Positions 19,525-29,619 of a DNA stretch of 64,000 nt are shown in pieces. The stretch lies in contig LR792634.1 of NCBI GenBank assembly GCA_902827205.1, positions 744,001 through 808,000 on the forward strand. Reading direction: 5' to 3'. Under the pieces are notes generated by a model. That model ran no database searches and was not told the origin of the DNA. It saw only the letters and a list, made by a program, of their open reading frames with translations. Positions within the stretch are counted from its first letter, which is position 1. Each line of letters begins with the position of its first letter. The DNA is from Methanocaldococcus lauensis (lineage in GTDB: Archaea; AGJL01; Methanococci; Methanococcales; Methanocaldococcaceae). The position numbers and the translations under genes were made by a program.

Positions 19525-19755
19525 TTAAGCAGTAATTAGTTTTTTTAATATTGGGTCAGTAACATCCTCAGGACTGATTTCTTCGATATTTAAAATCTTT
19601 ATTCTTGATCTTTTAACTTTGTATCTTCCACCAAATTCAGAGTATAGTATTTCTAAGGCATGTTCTGGTTTTAAAGCTCTATACTCCTTTCTAAATATCA
19701 TAGGCTCTCCTTTTTTTAAAAATATTTTTCCAGTTATTCTATATATTTTAGCCAA
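19525..19755 (-). CDS. rpl18a: Large ribosomal subunit protein LX (L18a/eL20)
   Basis: About 76 residues, the usual length. Conserved sequence is KIYRITGKIF near the start, then EYRALKPEHALEILYSEFGGRYKVKRSRIKI. The start is a TTG at 19755 with GGAGGTG 6 nt upstream; the in-frame ATG nine codons earlier precedes that site and would give an N terminus foreign to the family. It lies downstream of pcc1 in the ribosome-biogenesis cluster. Confidence 0.9.
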   Translation of the reverse strand: MAKIYRITGKIFLKKGEPMIFRKEYRALKPEHALEILYSEFGGRYKVKRSRIKILNIEEISPEDVTDPILKKLITA

Positions 19756-19785
19756 ATAACCCACCTCCAAATATTTATTCAACTC

Positions 19786-20028
19786 TTATTCTTTACAAAT
19801 ATTATAAATGTTTTGTGCTACTCCAATCCATCTTAAATATGAATAGATAGATGCCTTTAATATAGAAATGTCTTCTGCTTCAACATTTATTTTTATAACA
19901 TTTTTATTTATTTCCATTGTAGCCTTAGATTTTATTTGAGAAGATATATGTTCTAAAAATATAGATTTATAAATAATTTCTGCCTCTTCCTCTGAATCAA
20001 ACTCTAATATTAACTCAAAATAATTCAT
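19786..20028 (-). CDS. pcc1: KEOPS complex subunit Pcc1
   Basis: 80 residues, matching the small Pcc1/CTAG fold: an N-terminal strand (FELILEFDSEEEAEIIYKSI), central strands (KATMEINKNVIKINVEAED) and a long C-terminal helix (ILKASIYSYLRWIGVAQNIYNI). Pcc1 dimerises and bridges KEOPS, which makes the t6A modification at position 37 of ANN-decoding tRNAs. Placement between the Brix gene and rpl18a is the usual archaeal context for Pcc1. Confidence 0.82.
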   Translation of the reverse strand: MNYFELILEFDSEEEAEIIYKSIFLEHISSQIKSKATMEINKNVIKINVEAEDISILKASIYSYLRWIGVAQNIYNICKE

Positions 20029-20040
20029 AAAAATCCCTAA

Positions 20041-20556
20041 TTATTTATCATAGAGGCTATCAAATAATTTAATAGACTTTACTCTAATTAAAGGTCCTAT
20101 TTTTACTCTATCTTTGTAGAATTGAAGGGCAAACAAATATTTAGGATCTTTCTCTAACTTTAATGTTATGGTACTGTCTTCATCAATATTTAAGTGTTGA
20201 AATAAAAATTCATTATAGATTTCATAATATTTTTTAAAATCTTCATTATTTTGTAATTCCCTACTAACTTTTATTTTTATTCCATCGTTATTGTATATCT
20301 TTTCTCCACAAATCTCTCTCTGTAATTTAACAGAAATAAAACATGATAGCCTTCTATTATTTTCAACATCATAAACTATTAATGTCCCTGGATTCGCTTT
20401 AAATTCCCCAATTAACAAAATATGTTTATCCATTTCAAATAATTCTTTCAAAGAAAGTTTCCCTCTCTGAACATATGGTAGATTTAAAGTTCTTTCTAAA
20501 TCCCTAACGAAGCTTCTTGTTCTTTGAGAGGGTTTTCTTGAAGTTGTAATTATCAT
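20041..20556 (-). CDS. Brix-domain rRNA biogenesis protein (Imp4-like)
   Basis: 171 residues, the length of archaeal single-domain Brix proteins. The start [24 protein letters not shown] is the typical beginning of the family, and [15 protein letters not shown] follows. Eukaryotic relatives (Imp4, Rpf1 and others) bind pre-rRNA during ribosome assembly. The gene starts 1 nt after the rpoP stop and is co-transcribed with rpoP, rpl37ae and the SBDS gene. Start after GGCGAGATAAA. Confidence 0.88.
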   Translation of the reverse strand: MIITTSRKPSQRTRSFVRDLERTLNLPYVQRGKLSLKELFEMDKHILLIGEFKANPGTLIVYDVENNRRLSCFISVKLQREICGEKIYNNDGIKIKVSRELQNNEDFKKYYEIYNEFLFQHLNIDEDSTITLKLEKDPKYLFALQFYKDRVKIGPLIRVKSIKLFDSLYDK

Positions 20557-20557
20557 T

Positions 20558-20698
20558 TTATCTCGCCTTTACACGTTTAACTACTTTTGGTCTAAGTTTA
20601 ACTAATATTTTATAACTACAATATGGACATCTCGCTCTGTTACCTAACTCTTCAAATTTAATAATTTTTTTACAGTTTAAACATTTATATTCTACCAT
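20558..20698 (-). CDS. rpoP: DNA-directed RNA polymerase subunit P
   Basis: 46 residues starting at the ATG at 20698 after GGGATGCGT. It is a zinc ribbon with two CX2C pairs (CLNC near residue 6, CPYC near 24), the archaeal equivalent of Rpb12. A 30-residue upstream in-frame extension is hydrophobic and lies before the ribosome-binding site, so it is rejected. Gene order rpl37ae-rpoP-Brix-pcc1 is typical of Euryarchaeota. Confidence 0.92.
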   Translation of the reverse strand: MVEYKCLNCKKIIKFEELGNRARCPYCSYKILVKLRPKVVKRVKAR

Positions 20699-20765
20699 AC
20701 GCATCCCAGAAAAAATTATTATTTGTAATTTAGAAATAATTAGAAATAAAAATATTTTAGGGAAT

Positions 20766-21044
20766 TTATTCCTCTTTTCTATCAACAATTCTTCTTATTG
20801 CCTTCATAACTGCCTTACCTGCTCCTGTCTCTGGAGTATAAGCCCCTCCAGCTATTTTAGCCCCACATTTATCGCAAACCCATATTGATGTTGAGGCTCT
20901 CTTTAATTTTGGGAATCCACAAACTGGGCACTTATATTTCTTTTTTGCTTTAACTTCTACATCTCTAACTCTAACTCTTATCTTTAAACCATATCTTGGT
21001 CCAAATCTTCCTGCAGGTCCTACCTTCTTAGTGTGACTGAACAT
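20766..21044 (-). CDS. rpl37ae: Large ribosomal subunit protein eL43 (L37Ae)
   Basis: 92 residues. The N terminus [21 protein letters not shown] and the zinc ribbon [12 protein letters not shown]...WVCDKCG, followed by [13 protein letters not shown], are diagnostic. It has the normal length. Start after GGTGAAAAAAT. It lies between the SBDS gene and rpoP. Confidence 0.96.
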   Translation of the reverse strand: MFSHTKKVGPAGRFGPRYGLKIRVRVRDVEVKAKKKYKCPVCGFPKLKRASTSIWVCDKCGAKIAGGAYTPETGAGKAVMKAIRRIVDRKEE

Positions 21045-21061
21045 ATTTTTTCACCTCTCTA

Positions 21062-21769
21062 TTATTCACTGTATTTTTTAACTACTTTTGTTTGAACATT
21101 TCCTTTGGTTATTTTGTTTAGTTGAGCGTAAAACTCTGCCTCAATACCACTTGGTATTTCAATCAATACAATTAAAGAACCATCAGATAGCCATTCCTCC
21201 TGCTTAACAGCACCAAATTGATATAAAAAATTGTATGCCTTAGAAGCATATTCAGGAGGTATTTTAACAGCAATATCTCTTTTTTCAAACCTGATTGGTA
21301 AAAGTTTTTTAAGCTTTTTGACAATTTCAGGAACTTGCTCTTCAGCACTTTTGTAAATATCAATATTAATTTTCAATTCCTCCATAGCTTTTTCAATTCT
21401 ATGTGGAGGATGAGGAGTGTCAGTTTGTGGATTAATAGTGTTTCTACTAATTATATTAATAATTTGCCTTTTTTTCTGTTCTCTAAGTTCTTCTCTTTGT
21501 TTAGCAGTTAATTGAACATTACCTTTTAATATAATTTTCTTTGCAATTTCTTTAACATCAGTAGTTCCAAAGACTTTTGATAAAAGTTCTTCAGGAGCCT
21601 TTTCTCCCTTATTTGCATCTTTAAATATAACATCTATGGCTAAAAGTTCATCCATATCAACATTTTGACCTTCTTTAAGTTTAGCGGCCAAGTAAGGATC
21701 TACTAAAATTTCGAATTTTTCACCGTGTGATGTATATCTTGCAATAACTGCCTTTTCTAAGGACACCAT
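21062..21769 (-). CDS. Ribosome maturation protein SBDS (Sdo1)
   Basis: 235 residues with the three-domain SBDS plan. Domain I contains [16 protein letters not shown]. Domain II is helical and contains the family's [13 protein letters not shown] motif near residue 118. Domain III is a ferredoxin-like C-terminal part. With the GTPase EF-2/EFL1 it helps release the anti-association factor aIF6 from new large subunits. It leads the ribosome cluster, and its promoter lies in the 260-nt gap shared with pth2. Start after GGGGGATATT. Confidence 0.94.
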   Translation of the reverse strand: MVSLEKAVIARYTSHGEKFEILVDPYLAAKLKEGQNVDMDELLAIDVIFKDANKGEKAPEELLSKVFGTTDVKEIAKKIILKGNVQLTAKQREELREQKKRQIINIISRNTINPQTDTPHPPHRIEKAMEELKINIDIYKSAEEQVPEIVKKLKKLLPIRFEKRDIAVKIPPEYASKAYNFLYQFGAVKQEEWLSDGSLIVLIEIPSGIEAEFYAQLNKITKGNVQTKVVKKYSE

Positions 21770-22027
21770 AATATCCCCCTCAACATTATATAAATGTTTC
21801 GGATTAGATATTTAGATTATTATATTATTGTTTATTATTATGTTGTGTTGTTTAAATTTGATAATAATATATACTATTTCAATGATAACTTTAAAAATAT
21901 TTTTATAATGTTTAAAGAATATAAAAATATGCATATCCCCATTAAAATGTGATGATTACAGGATATATTAGATTATACGATGTTTTAAATAGCAATCAAT
22001 ATGAATTTTTTTAATAATCGTGGGACT

Positions 22028-22375
22028 ATGAAAATGGTTGTAGTTATAAGAACTGACTTAGGAATGGGAAAGGGTAAAATGGTAGCACAAGGAGGGCATG
22101 CAATAATAGAGGCTTTTTTAGAAGCACAGAGAAAAAATCCTAAAGCGGTTGAAGAATGGTTAAGAGAAGGGCAAAAAAAGGTTGTGGTAAAAGTAAATTC
22201 AGAGAAAGAACTTATAGAAATTTACAATAAAGCGAAAAGTGAAAATTTACCTTGCTCAATAATTAGAGATGCAGGGCATACACAGTTAAAGCCAGGAACT
22301 TTAACAGCAGTTGCTATAGGGCCGGATAAAGATGAAAAAATTGATAAAATTACTGGACATTTAAAACTTCTGTAA
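22028..22375 (+). CDS. pth: Peptidyl-tRNA hydrolase, archaeal/eukaryotic type (Pth2)
   Basis: 115 residues beginning [24 protein letters not shown], with the catalytic and substrate motifs of Pth2 (GKMAAQ-like, [16 protein letters not shown]). It frees tRNA from peptidyl-tRNA dropped by the ribosome. The ATG at 22028 gives the usual length; an ATG nine codons upstream adds residues unlike the family. It converges with selU-N, with 17 nt between the stops. Confidence 0.94.
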   Translation: MKMVVVIRTDLGMGKGKMVAQGGHAIIEAFLEAQRKNPKAVEEWLREGQKKVVVKVNSEKELIEIYNKAKSENLPCSIIRDAGHTQLKPGTLTAVAIGPDKDEKIDKITGHLKLL

Positions 22376-22392
22376 ATTTTAATTTTTAGTTG

Positions 22393-23073
22393 TTATTTTT
22401 TAATTTTATCTTTTGCGTGTTTATATGCCTTAAATCCTCCTATTAATCTTTTTACATTAAATCCTAATAGTTGCAAAATTAAAGCCATTATTTGACTCCT
22501 CATTCCTCCTCTCGCACAAAAAACAACAATTAATTTATTTTTATCAAGTTTCTTAGCCTCATTTAAAATTCTAATCAATCTTTTTTTAAAGATTTCAATG
22601 CCTAAATCTATTGCCTTATCTTTTCCTTCCTCTTTATAAACTTTCCCTATTAAGGCATGTTCTTCATCTAAAAATAGAGGAATGTTTATTGCTCCTGGAA
22701 TTGTCTCATTTTTATATTCTCTTGGACTTCTAACATCAACTATAATTATATTTTCATTGTTATCAATTAATTTTAGAAGTTCATTAACAGTTATTGCATT
22801 TTTAACAAACTCACTTCCAATAGTTTTTAAAAACTTATTTATGTCTATTCTTTCAAAGTAAATATTATAATCTTTAAATTTTTTTACTCCTACTTTTTTA
22901 TCTTTTAAAAACTCCTTAGATTCCTTTAATATAAATGAAGCCAATTCTCCTTCAATTTTCCCTGCCAGTATTTTTTTACCATTTGTTATCATCTTTCTAC
23001 CGTCATTCAAAACTATACATAAAACAACATCATCTGTAAAAGTTATTAACCTCGCTAAAATCTCCTCGTCCAT
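22393..23073 (-). CDS. SelU N-terminal half: rhodanese subunit of split tRNA 2-selenouridine synthase
   Basis: 226 residues. About 95 residues of unknown fold precede a rhodanese domain whose active loop is [12 protein letters not shown], the same CxRGGxRSQ loop as bacterial SelU/Mnm[24 protein letters not shown] is also SelU-like. It would exchange sulfur for selenium at the wobble uridine of tRNA using selenophosphate. The next gene upstream encodes the P-loop half. A split SelU of this kind has been reported in methanococci. The presence of both halves implies selenium metabolism in this organism. Confidence 0.85.
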   Translation of the reverse strand: MDEEILARLITFTDDVVLCIVLNDGRKMITNGKKILAGKIEGELASFILKESKEFLKDKKVGVKKFKDYNIYFERIDINKFLKTIGSEFVKNAITVNELLKLIDNNENIIIVDVRSPREYKNETIPGAINIPLFLDEEHALIGKVYKEEGKDKAIDLGIEIFKKRLIRILNEAKKLDKNKLIVVFCARGGMRSQIMALILQLLGFNVKRLIGGFKAYKHAKDKIKK

Positions 23074-23081
23074 ATTTTCAC

Positions 23082-23738
23082 TTATATTATATTATGTTCT
23101 TTTAGTTTTTCTCTTATAAATTCATCTATAATCTTAGCTGATTTTTTTACATCTTCATTATATACAATTAAGTCTGGCTTTATTTTTTTTACATTTCTTA
23201 AATAATGCTCCCTATATAACTTTTCCTCAATCAATTTTGCCGCTTCAAAATATTCATCTTTTTTTATAAGTTCTATTATTTTTTCAATATTTTGAATCAT
23301 TTCGGGCTTTTTAAAACTATCCTTTAATATTAAAAACTTGTTTATTAAAATTTTTTTTTCTACATCATTTTTTGGTTTGTAAATTGACACCAATCTTTTT
23401 ATTTGGCAATCATAAGGGCAGTCAATTAATATTTTGTAAGTGTAATTATTAATATCTGCCAATAACTCTGGAATCTTTAATTTTCTCTCTCCCCCTATCT
23501 TTCTACCTTCGTATTCTACTACACAGTAACCAAATTTTTTAACCCTCTCTATCTCTCTATTTATCAATTCATCAAATTCCTCCTGACTTCTCATTTTTAA
23601 ATGATATAAATCTCCCAAAATACTACCTCTTGTTTTTGCAATTTCTTCAATATCTATTACTGGATGATATTTTTTCAATTCTTGTAAAATTTCTGTTTTT
23701 CCACAGCCAGTTTTTCCAAACAATCCAAAGATAATCAT
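23082..23738 (-). CDS. SelU C-terminal half: P-loop subunit of split tRNA 2-selenouridine synthase
   Basis: About 218 residues. Walker [10 protein letters not shown] is at residues 7-15. The next segment ([17 protein letters not shown]) and [21 protein letters not shown] match the C-terminal domain of bacterial SelU, which binds geranyl/tRNA substrates. The ATG at 23738 follows GGTGAAATT; an upstream in-frame start is rejected for lack of such a site. It lies 8 nt upstream of the rhodanese half, so gene order is the reverse of the domain order in the fused bacterial enzyme. Confidence 0.83.
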   Translation of the reverse strand: MIIFGLFGKTGCGKTEILQELKKYHPVIDIEEIAKTRGSILGDLYHLKMRSQEEFDELINREIERVKKFGYCVVEYEGRKIGGERKLKIPELLADINNYTYKILIDCPYDCQIKRLVSIYKPKNDVEKKILINKFLILKDSFKKPEMIQNIEKIIELIKKDEYFEAAKLIEEKLYREHYLRNVKKIKPDLIVYNEDVKKSAKIIDEFIREKLKEHNII

Positions 23739-23821
23739 AATTTCACCAAAAAATATATTCAACATATGATAAAATAACATAGGATAAAATTTAGAAAAAT
23801 AACAAAAATTGATTTTAATAT

Positions 23822-25837
23822 TTATTTTTTAACTATCTCACAACCTCCTGGAGGAAGAGCTCTTAAAATATCTTCATCATCAACATCGTAATCTTTAAAT
23901 ATCTCTTTAAGTTCTTTAACAACTTTTCCTTTCTCTTTATTTCCGGGCTTTAATAAAACCCACTTAATAAAACTTTTTTGCAATGTTTTTGGTGGGGCAG
24001 TAGTTACTTTTAAATCATTATCATATTCAATAATTCCAATCCCTAATTCTAATGGAGTATTCCTGAAATAATTCTTTTTACCTCTAATAACAAATGCCCC
24101 TCTTTTTAGATACTCCCCACTTTCAGCAGTTTTTGATATTTGCTCTGGCTTAACCCAATATGTGTCCATAGCACCATATCCTAATTTCCAAGCCCTTGAA
24201 TGCGAAACTGAAAATTTAGCAACCTCCTCTAATGTTTCCCCATCAACCTCTCTACCGTTTGTTTTTATTACAGTGAATGGAGCCCCCTGTATGTCAGCGT
24301 GGAATACTATGTCATCCTTATCAGTATATTTTTTAATTATTATTTCATTTGTTATAGCATCTTTTCCAGCAATTACTAAAAATCCATTAATTACTGTCCA
24401 TTTAAATTTCTCATACCATTTTCTTTCTTTTCTTACTTTTTTCTTCATCTTTAAACTTTCTTTTTCTTTTAGTTCTTTATCACTCTTCTTTTTAAGTTCT
24501 TCTATCTTCTTCTTAGTTAGTTCAATTGCCTTCTCTATTCCCTCTATCTTACTTCTAAGTTTTTTAGATTTTTCATAATATCTCTCAGCATTTTCAAATG
24601 CATTCTTTCTTATATCTAAAGAAACTCTCTCCTCTATAACTTTATCATCAACTTCTGATTTCAATCTAAGAATTATCTCCCCAGAGTTTTCATTTACATT
24701 TTCAATTAAACCTAATATTGGATGATCTCTATTTTCTTTAATTATTTTCTTTATTCTTGCCCAGTCCATTTTTTCTCTTGCCATTTTTATAGTATTTAAT
24801 AACTCTTCAACAATTTGATAATTTGCATATATTAAATCCCCCTTAATTTGATTCTTTTCAGATTCTTCTTTATATTTATTTAAAGTTTCTAACTGTCTCT
24901 TTAATATATTCTCCTGTCTCTCAATTTCTCTCTCAATTTTTGATTTTTCTTTTTTAATTTCAACACTAAATAAAAATTTGGCAAAGTAGTCATCAACTGC
25001 TTCTAAAAAACTATTATAGTATTTTTTCTCTAAATCTTGATACTTTTTTAAATCAATTGGCACTACATCAAAATACTCCCCATCCTTTAAAACAATTTGT
25101 GGCTTTTTATTGTTAAAAATTTCATTAAATAAATTTTTAGATGTTTCAAAGAGTTTTTTAATCTCTTCTTCACTTAAATCTTTCTTTTTCTTATCAATTC
25201 CTGCCCTTTCACAAATTTCCTCTGCATATAATCCTCCAATTCCAAAAACTCTTGATATTAATCTAACACATTCAACATCTTTATTCTCTAAAAAGTAATC
25301 TTTAAACACTTCATAGGCAATAGAAAAATCTAAATTGTAAGGATTTAAAGGTTTTTGTGGAGGAAATTTATATTTTTCCTTAGGAACAATATTTCTCGTG
25401 CTCCATCTCTCAATTCTTAAAGGCAATATAATAGTATCTTCACTATTTAGTAAAATTATATTCCCTTCTCCAAACAACTCTGCAATTAACTTATAAACTT
25501 CTCCTTTAACTTCAAAGTGAAATATTACAATTCTATCAAAATTTACCTGCTCAATTTTAATCAATTTGGCATTTTTTAGATACTTTCTTAACAGCATTGC
25601 AAAAGATGGTGGTAGTTTTGGTTTTTCTCTCTCATAGTTAGTTAAAGTTATGTATTTATATTTACCAACGCTTATTACTACTTCTTTACTACCCCCTTCT
25701 GGAGTGTGTATTTTTAATATTAACTCTCTATTTTGCTCGTTGTCAATTAAAAATGCTTTATCTAATCTACCATTAGTTAGGTTTTGTAATTCATTTACAA
25801 TACAACATACATCTACATTAGTTATTTCAGTTTTCAT
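23822..25837 (-). CDS. rqcH: NFACT family ribosome quality-control protein (RqcH/Rqc2/NEMF homologue)
   Basis: 671 residues. NFACT-N is at about 1-190 (VDVCCIVNELQNL, ELFGEGNIILL, RNIVPKEKYKFPP). A helix-hairpin-helix-like region follows (GIGGLYAEEICERAGI), then a long coiled coil (about 270-450). The NFACT-R domain holds DIVFHADIQGAPFTVIK and SRAWKLGYGAMDTYWVKPEQISK, and a short acidic C-terminal segment ends the protein. It binds stalled 50S subunits with peptidyl-tRNA and, in bacteria and archaea, promotes alanine-tail degron synthesis. Start after GGTGATATT. Confidence 0.92.
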   Translation of the reverse strand: MKTEITNVDVCCIVNELQNLTNGRLDKAFLIDNEQNRELILKIHTPEGGSKEVVISVGKYKYITLTNYEREKPKLPPSFAMLLRKYLKNAKLIKIEQVNFDRIVIFHFEVKGEVYKLIAELFGEGNIILLNSEDTIILPLRIERWSTRNIVPKEKYKFPPQKPLNPYNLDFSIAYEVFKDYFLENKDVECVRLISRVFGIGGLYAEEICERAGIDKKKKDLSEEEIKKLFETSKNLFNEIFNNKKPQIVLKDGEYFDVVPIDLKKYQDLEKKYYNSFLEAVDDYFAKFLFSVEIKKEKSKIEREIERQENILKRQLETLNKYKEESEKNQIKGDLIYANYQIVEELLNTIKMAREKMDWARIKKIIKENRDHPILGLIENVNENSGEIILRLKSEVDDKVIEERVSLDIRKNAFENAERYYEKSKKLRSKIEGIEKAIELTKKKIEELKKKSDKELKEKESLKMKKKVRKERKWYEKFKWTVINGFLVIAGKDAITNEIIIKKYTDKDDIVFHADIQGAPFTVIKTNGREVDGETLEEVAKFSVSHSRAWKLGYGAMDTYWVKPEQISKTAESGEYLKRGAFVIRGKKNYFRNTPLELGIGIIEYDNDLKVTTAPPKTLQKSFIKWVLLKPGNKEKGKVVKELKEIFKDYDVDDEDILRALPPGGCEIVKK

Positions 25838-25933
25838 AATATCACCAATGATTTAATTATTTGAAAATAAAAAATCTTGAAATTGACTTTGTTTCAAATA
25901 AAATGAATCCAAGGAAATAATTCTTTGAATATT

Positions 25934-27021
25934 TTAATTTTCATTCTCAGTTTTTAAATAAACTGTGTATGTTGGAAATGCAAATTCTAAGATTTCCTTT
26001 TCAAACTCTCTTTTAATTTTTAAATTAATATCATCAACTGTCTCTATATATCTTTGATAACCATTGTATTTAGTATTTTTAATATAATAAACAACTTGAA
26101 TATTTAAACTCCAATCACCATACTCTTTAAAATAAACTGTTATTGGTTCATTTTCAACATTTGGATGTTACAATAGAATTTTTTTAATTATTTCCTTTGC
26201 TTCAATAATCTCATCCGCCGTTGTATTATAAGTTAGTCCAATAGTCATTGTAACCTTCCATTTATTTTTTGATGGAGTAGTTTGGATTATATCATCTATT
26301 AACTTAGAGTTTGGAACTACGATAATAGAGTTATCTACAGCTCTAATTTTTGTGCTTCTTATTCCAATATCTTCAACAATTCCCATTCCCCCGCTAAAAT
26401 TAATCCAATGCCCTATTTTAAAAGGTTTATCAGTTAATATTATCAATCCAGCAATTAAGTTTGAGACATAATTTTGTGATGCCCGTGCAAATGCTAAACC
26501 TCCAATACCTAAACCGGCAAGGAGTGTCTTTATGTCATATCCTAAATTACTCAAAATAAGCATTAATCCAATGAACCATATAAATAGTCGAATGGATTTT
26601 TTTATTAATATTATAACTTGCTCATCAACTTCCATCTTTGTTTTTTTAGAAATAGTATTTGCTAAGTATCTTTCAACTAATTCAGAGATAAATTTATCAA
26701 AGAAAATTACAACACATAATATAAATGCAACTAAAATTCCTCTATCAATATATAACTTTTAGATGGTGGTAAATAGATGAAAGATATTCCTAAATATAAT
26801 CCTGATAAAATAATACCAATGGCTATTGGTAAAGATAAAGCCCTTATAACGATTTCATCTAATTCTAATACTTTCTTCTTACTAAGTTTATCTGCAATTC
26901 TCTCAATTAAAGCTCCAATATACCTTCCAATAAGTAATGAAAAAAATATTGATAAAAAGCATAATACATAGTTTATAATAGAGTTATGTATTATTATATC
27001 ATTTATTATCTGAATTACCAT
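25934..27021 (-). pseudogene. Broken MscS-type mechanosensitive channel gene
   Basis: The region reads as one MscS family channel of about 360 residues but is interrupted twice. The N-terminal part (27021 to about 26750) encodes transmembrane helices. Near 26748-26755, in a TATATAT run, the frame shifts (IYLPPSKSYI to IDRGILVAFIL), consistent with two extra bases. The pore and beta domain follow (GLGIGGLAFARASQNYVSNLIAG, PFKIGHWINF, VPNSKLID). An in-frame TAA at 26168-26170 then cuts off HPNVENEPITVYFKEYGDW and the C-terminal domain, which stays open to 25934. Two independent lesions argue for a true pseudogene, though read errors cannot be excluded. Confidence 0.85.
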
Positions 27022-27138
27022 ATTTACAACCTAATATAGTACCTATAACATTCCGAAGATAATTACAATAATTTAGTATTTGAACCTTACTGTTAATATT
27101 ATAAAATAGAGTTGGTAAATTAAAATTTTAGTGATACT

Positions 27139-29217
27139 ATGGACAGAGAAGAATTTTTAAAGCATTTGAAAAGAGGAGAGTATAATAAATTAGCAAATCT
27201 TGTATGCAAGGATAAATATTATTTAACATATTTAGATGAAATTTTTATTAGTAATAACAAAGATGACATTAGAAGAGGGTTGTTAATTTTAAAACGACTA
27301 AATAATGAAGTAATTGAAAGATACTTATATTATATTCTTAGAGGATTAAACGATAAAAGAATGATAGCGAAAATTTCAGAGGAGATTTTAAAAAAATACA
27401 GTAATAAAGAAACCTTAGAGGAGGCATTATTAGAAATATCTAAGAAAAAACTAAGTGACAGAATAATATATTTATTTATTGAAAATATTGGGCAGAGTAT
27501 ATTTTTAAAATCTATTTTAAAATATACAAAAACTGACAGTATTGAAGAAAGTTTTAAAGTTTTACTAAAAAATTACGATTCAGAGGAGATTTTAAAAATA
27601 TTATGTAATAAACTTTATTCCCAAAATAGAAAGGAGAAGGAATTTGCTTTAAATATTTTATTAAATATTGTTGATTCATTGGATGAAAACCAAAGAAATA
27701 TTTTAAGAAAATATTTAAATATATTATTATTAGGAGATGACAGTAAAAAACTCTATAATAAATTTAAACAACTATTTGATAAGTTAAATATAGAAATTAA
27801 TCATAACAAAATAGATATAATGTCTCTTTTAAAGTCAGATGGAAAAAAGGCGTTAAATTTAATTTTGAGAGAGAATATAAAGATTCCCAGTAGTTTTTAC
27901 AATAGAGAATTTTTAAGAGAGTTTTTATATGGAAAAGATGAGGATAGACAATTTATTGGTGTTAAATTAATATCCTTAATGAACGATACAAAAAATAAGG
28001 TTGAATTACTCTTTAAATTTTTAAATTATGGTTATGGAAAGGCAAAAACAGCATCTATAAAAGAACTTAAAAAAATAGCCAAAAATGATGAAGATTTGAG
28101 GAATTTTATTGAAACTAAGGCATTAAAATATGCTAAAAAAATGGATTTAAGTTTAAAAATATCTTCTTTAAGGATTTTAAAAGAGTTTAGTAGGAGAGAT
28201 TACTTACCTTTTTTGATAAATGAGCATGGTAGGTTGAGAGATTTAATTCTTACATTGGATGAAGAAAAGTATATGGGCGGATTTAGGCATATGTTAATGA
28301 TAGAAAATGAAATAAAAAAATGTAAAATAGCAATGGATTTAATTGAAGAAATCGTGGCAGAGATTTGCCTAAAATATGAGATTCATTATAGTAGTTTAAG
28401 ATTGTCAGAAAAACTCGGCTATGAATTTTACAAAACTATTGCAAATATAGGATCTAAAAATTTAAATTTGATAAATATCTATGAACTTTTAAGAGACATT
28501 ATGTATAATGGAGAACTTATAGTTTATTTAACTGAAATTGTTTCCAACAATAGTAAAGAAATTGATGATAAATTATCTGAAGAAATATTAAAAGTCGTTG
28601 AAAATATAGAATTAGAAAATAAAGATGTTTTAAATGCTAATAAAATTATAATATATTCCTCATTAAATAGAATTGATAAAATTGGAGAAATAATAAATAT
28701 GGCTATTGGGTATTATTCAAAGTTGGCATTTATAACTGCAATAAAAAAACTTATTGAAAACAATATGCTAAATGATGAAAGAATTAAGTTAATAATTCCA
28801 AAAATTGCTGAGATGCTATATGACTCTAAGAAGTTAAGGTTAATGGCTTTAGAATTTTTTGAAAAGTATCCTAATAAAATCGTTATCCCAATAATTTTAA
28901 ATGAGATTGAAAAAAGTAAATGCAACAATAGAGAGTATAAATTGATGATGAACATTATAACAAACGCTATATTTAAATATCCTCATACAATTAATAAGTT
29001 GAAGAATCTACTAAATACTGATAAAAGAAATATATGCTTAAATATTATGCTAAAAGTTAGTGAAAAGATGCCAGAACTTTTAAGGGATTATATTTATATA
29101 TTAGCATCTCAATATACATTATCAGATGATGAAGACAAAAAACTGATAATAAAAATCTTAAAAAACATTACTACTGAGGATGAAAGGAAAATTTTAAGAC
29201 CAATAATAAAAATTTAA
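27139..29217 (+). CDS. Large HEAT-like helical repeat protein of unknown function
   Basis: 692 residues, almost wholly alpha-helical and rich in Leu/Ile/Lys, with repeating pairs of helices reminiscent of HEAT/ARM solenoids (for example EKEFALNILLNIVDSLDE and KMDLSLKISSLRILKEFSRRDYLP). It has no signal peptide, no membrane segment and no catalytic motif that I can see. Start after GTGATACT. The Toprim gene starts 12 nt later on the same strand, so the two proteins are co-expressed and may act together on nucleic acid. The first is probably the scaffold. I do not recognise the family. Confidence 0.7.
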   Translation: MDREEFLKHLKRGEYNKLANLVCKDKYYLTYLDEIFISNNKDDIRRGLLILKRLNNEVIERYLYYILRGLNDKRMIAKISEEILKKYSNKETLEEALLEISKKKLSDRIIYLFIENIGQSIFLKSILKYTKTDSIEESFKVLLKNYDSEEILKILCNKLYSQNRKEKEFALNILLNIVDSLDENQRNILRKYLNILLLGDDSKKLYNKFKQLFDKLNIEINHNKIDIMSLLKSDGKKALNLILRENIKIPSSFYNREFLREFLYGKDEDRQFIGVKLISLMNDTKNKVELLFKFLNYGYGKAKTASIKELKKIAKNDEDLRNFIETKALKYAKKMDLSLKISSLRILKEFSRRDYLPFLINEHGRLRDLILTLDEEKYMGGFRHMLMIENEIKKCKIAMDLIEEIVAEICLKYEIHYSSLRLSEKLGYEFYKTIANIGSKNLNLINIYELLRDIMYNGELIVYLTEIVSNNSKEIDDKLSEEILKVVENIELENKDVLNANKIIIYSSLNRIDKIGEIINMAIGYYSKLAFITAIKKLIENNMLNDERIKLIIPKIAEMLYDSKKLRLMALEFFEKYPNKIVIPIILNEIEKSKCNNREYKLMMNIITNAIFKYPHTINKLKNLLNTDKRNICLNIMLKVSEKMPELLRDYIYILASQYTLSDDEDKKLIIKILKNITTEDERKILRPIIKI

Positions 29218-29229
29218 AGAAAGATTGTT

Positions 29230-29619
29230 ATGAGAAGGGACGAATACTTTGAGAGGTTGTTGGAAGTCATAGAAGAGTTAAAGATAGAGGCAGAGGATAA
29301 ACCTATAATTGTAGAAGGAAAGAGAGATGTTGAAAGTTTAGAAAAGTTGGGAGTTGAGGGAACATTCATTGTAATAGCAAAAACTCCTATTTATTTAATA
29401 GCTGATGAACTTATAAGAAAGGGAATAAAGGAAGTTATCTTATTAACTGACTTTGATAGAAGAGGTAGGATGTTAGCTAAAGCCATAATTGAAGAGTTTA
29501 GATATAGAGGAATTAAGGTAAATACAAAAATTAGGCAAGAAATATTTATATATACAAATAGTGGTATTAGAGACATTGAAAGTTTATTCTCCTATGTAAA
29601 TAAAAGAAGTTTGTTTTAA
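29230..29619 (+). CDS. Small Toprim-domain protein (UPF0292-like)
   Basis: 129 residues. The Toprim fold is evident: PIIVEGKRDVESLEKLG near residue 24 holds the catalytic Glu, and LLTDFDRRGRML near 80 holds the DxD metal pair. Stand-alone Toprim proteins of this size occur across archaea, related to the DnaG/RNase M5 type, and may act as nucleases or nucleotidyl-transfer enzymes on RNA or DNA. It follows the HEAT-like gene and ends immediately against the stop of the convergent 2-phosphoglycerate kinase gene (29619/29620). Confidence 0.85.
   Translation: MRRDEYFERLLEVIEELKIEAEDKPIIVEGKRDVESLEKLGVEGTFIVIAKTPIYLIADELIRKGIKEVILLTDFDRRGRMLAKAIIEEFRYRGIKVNTKIRQEIFIYTNSGIRDIESLFSYVNKRSLF

Noticed and set aside
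21943-22000. C/D-box small RNA near a GTGATGA sequence upstream of pth
   Set aside because: A C-like box is present but no CTGA D box follows at a suitable distance.
24162-24578. Ser/Phe-rich open frame opposite the NFACT gene
   Set aside because: Its low-complexity composition results from reading Lys/Glu codons of the coiled coil in reverse.
26168-26170. Recoding (selenocysteine or pyrrolysine) at the in-frame stop of the MscS gene
   Set aside because: The codon is TAA, not TGA or TAG, and the gene has a separate frameshift.
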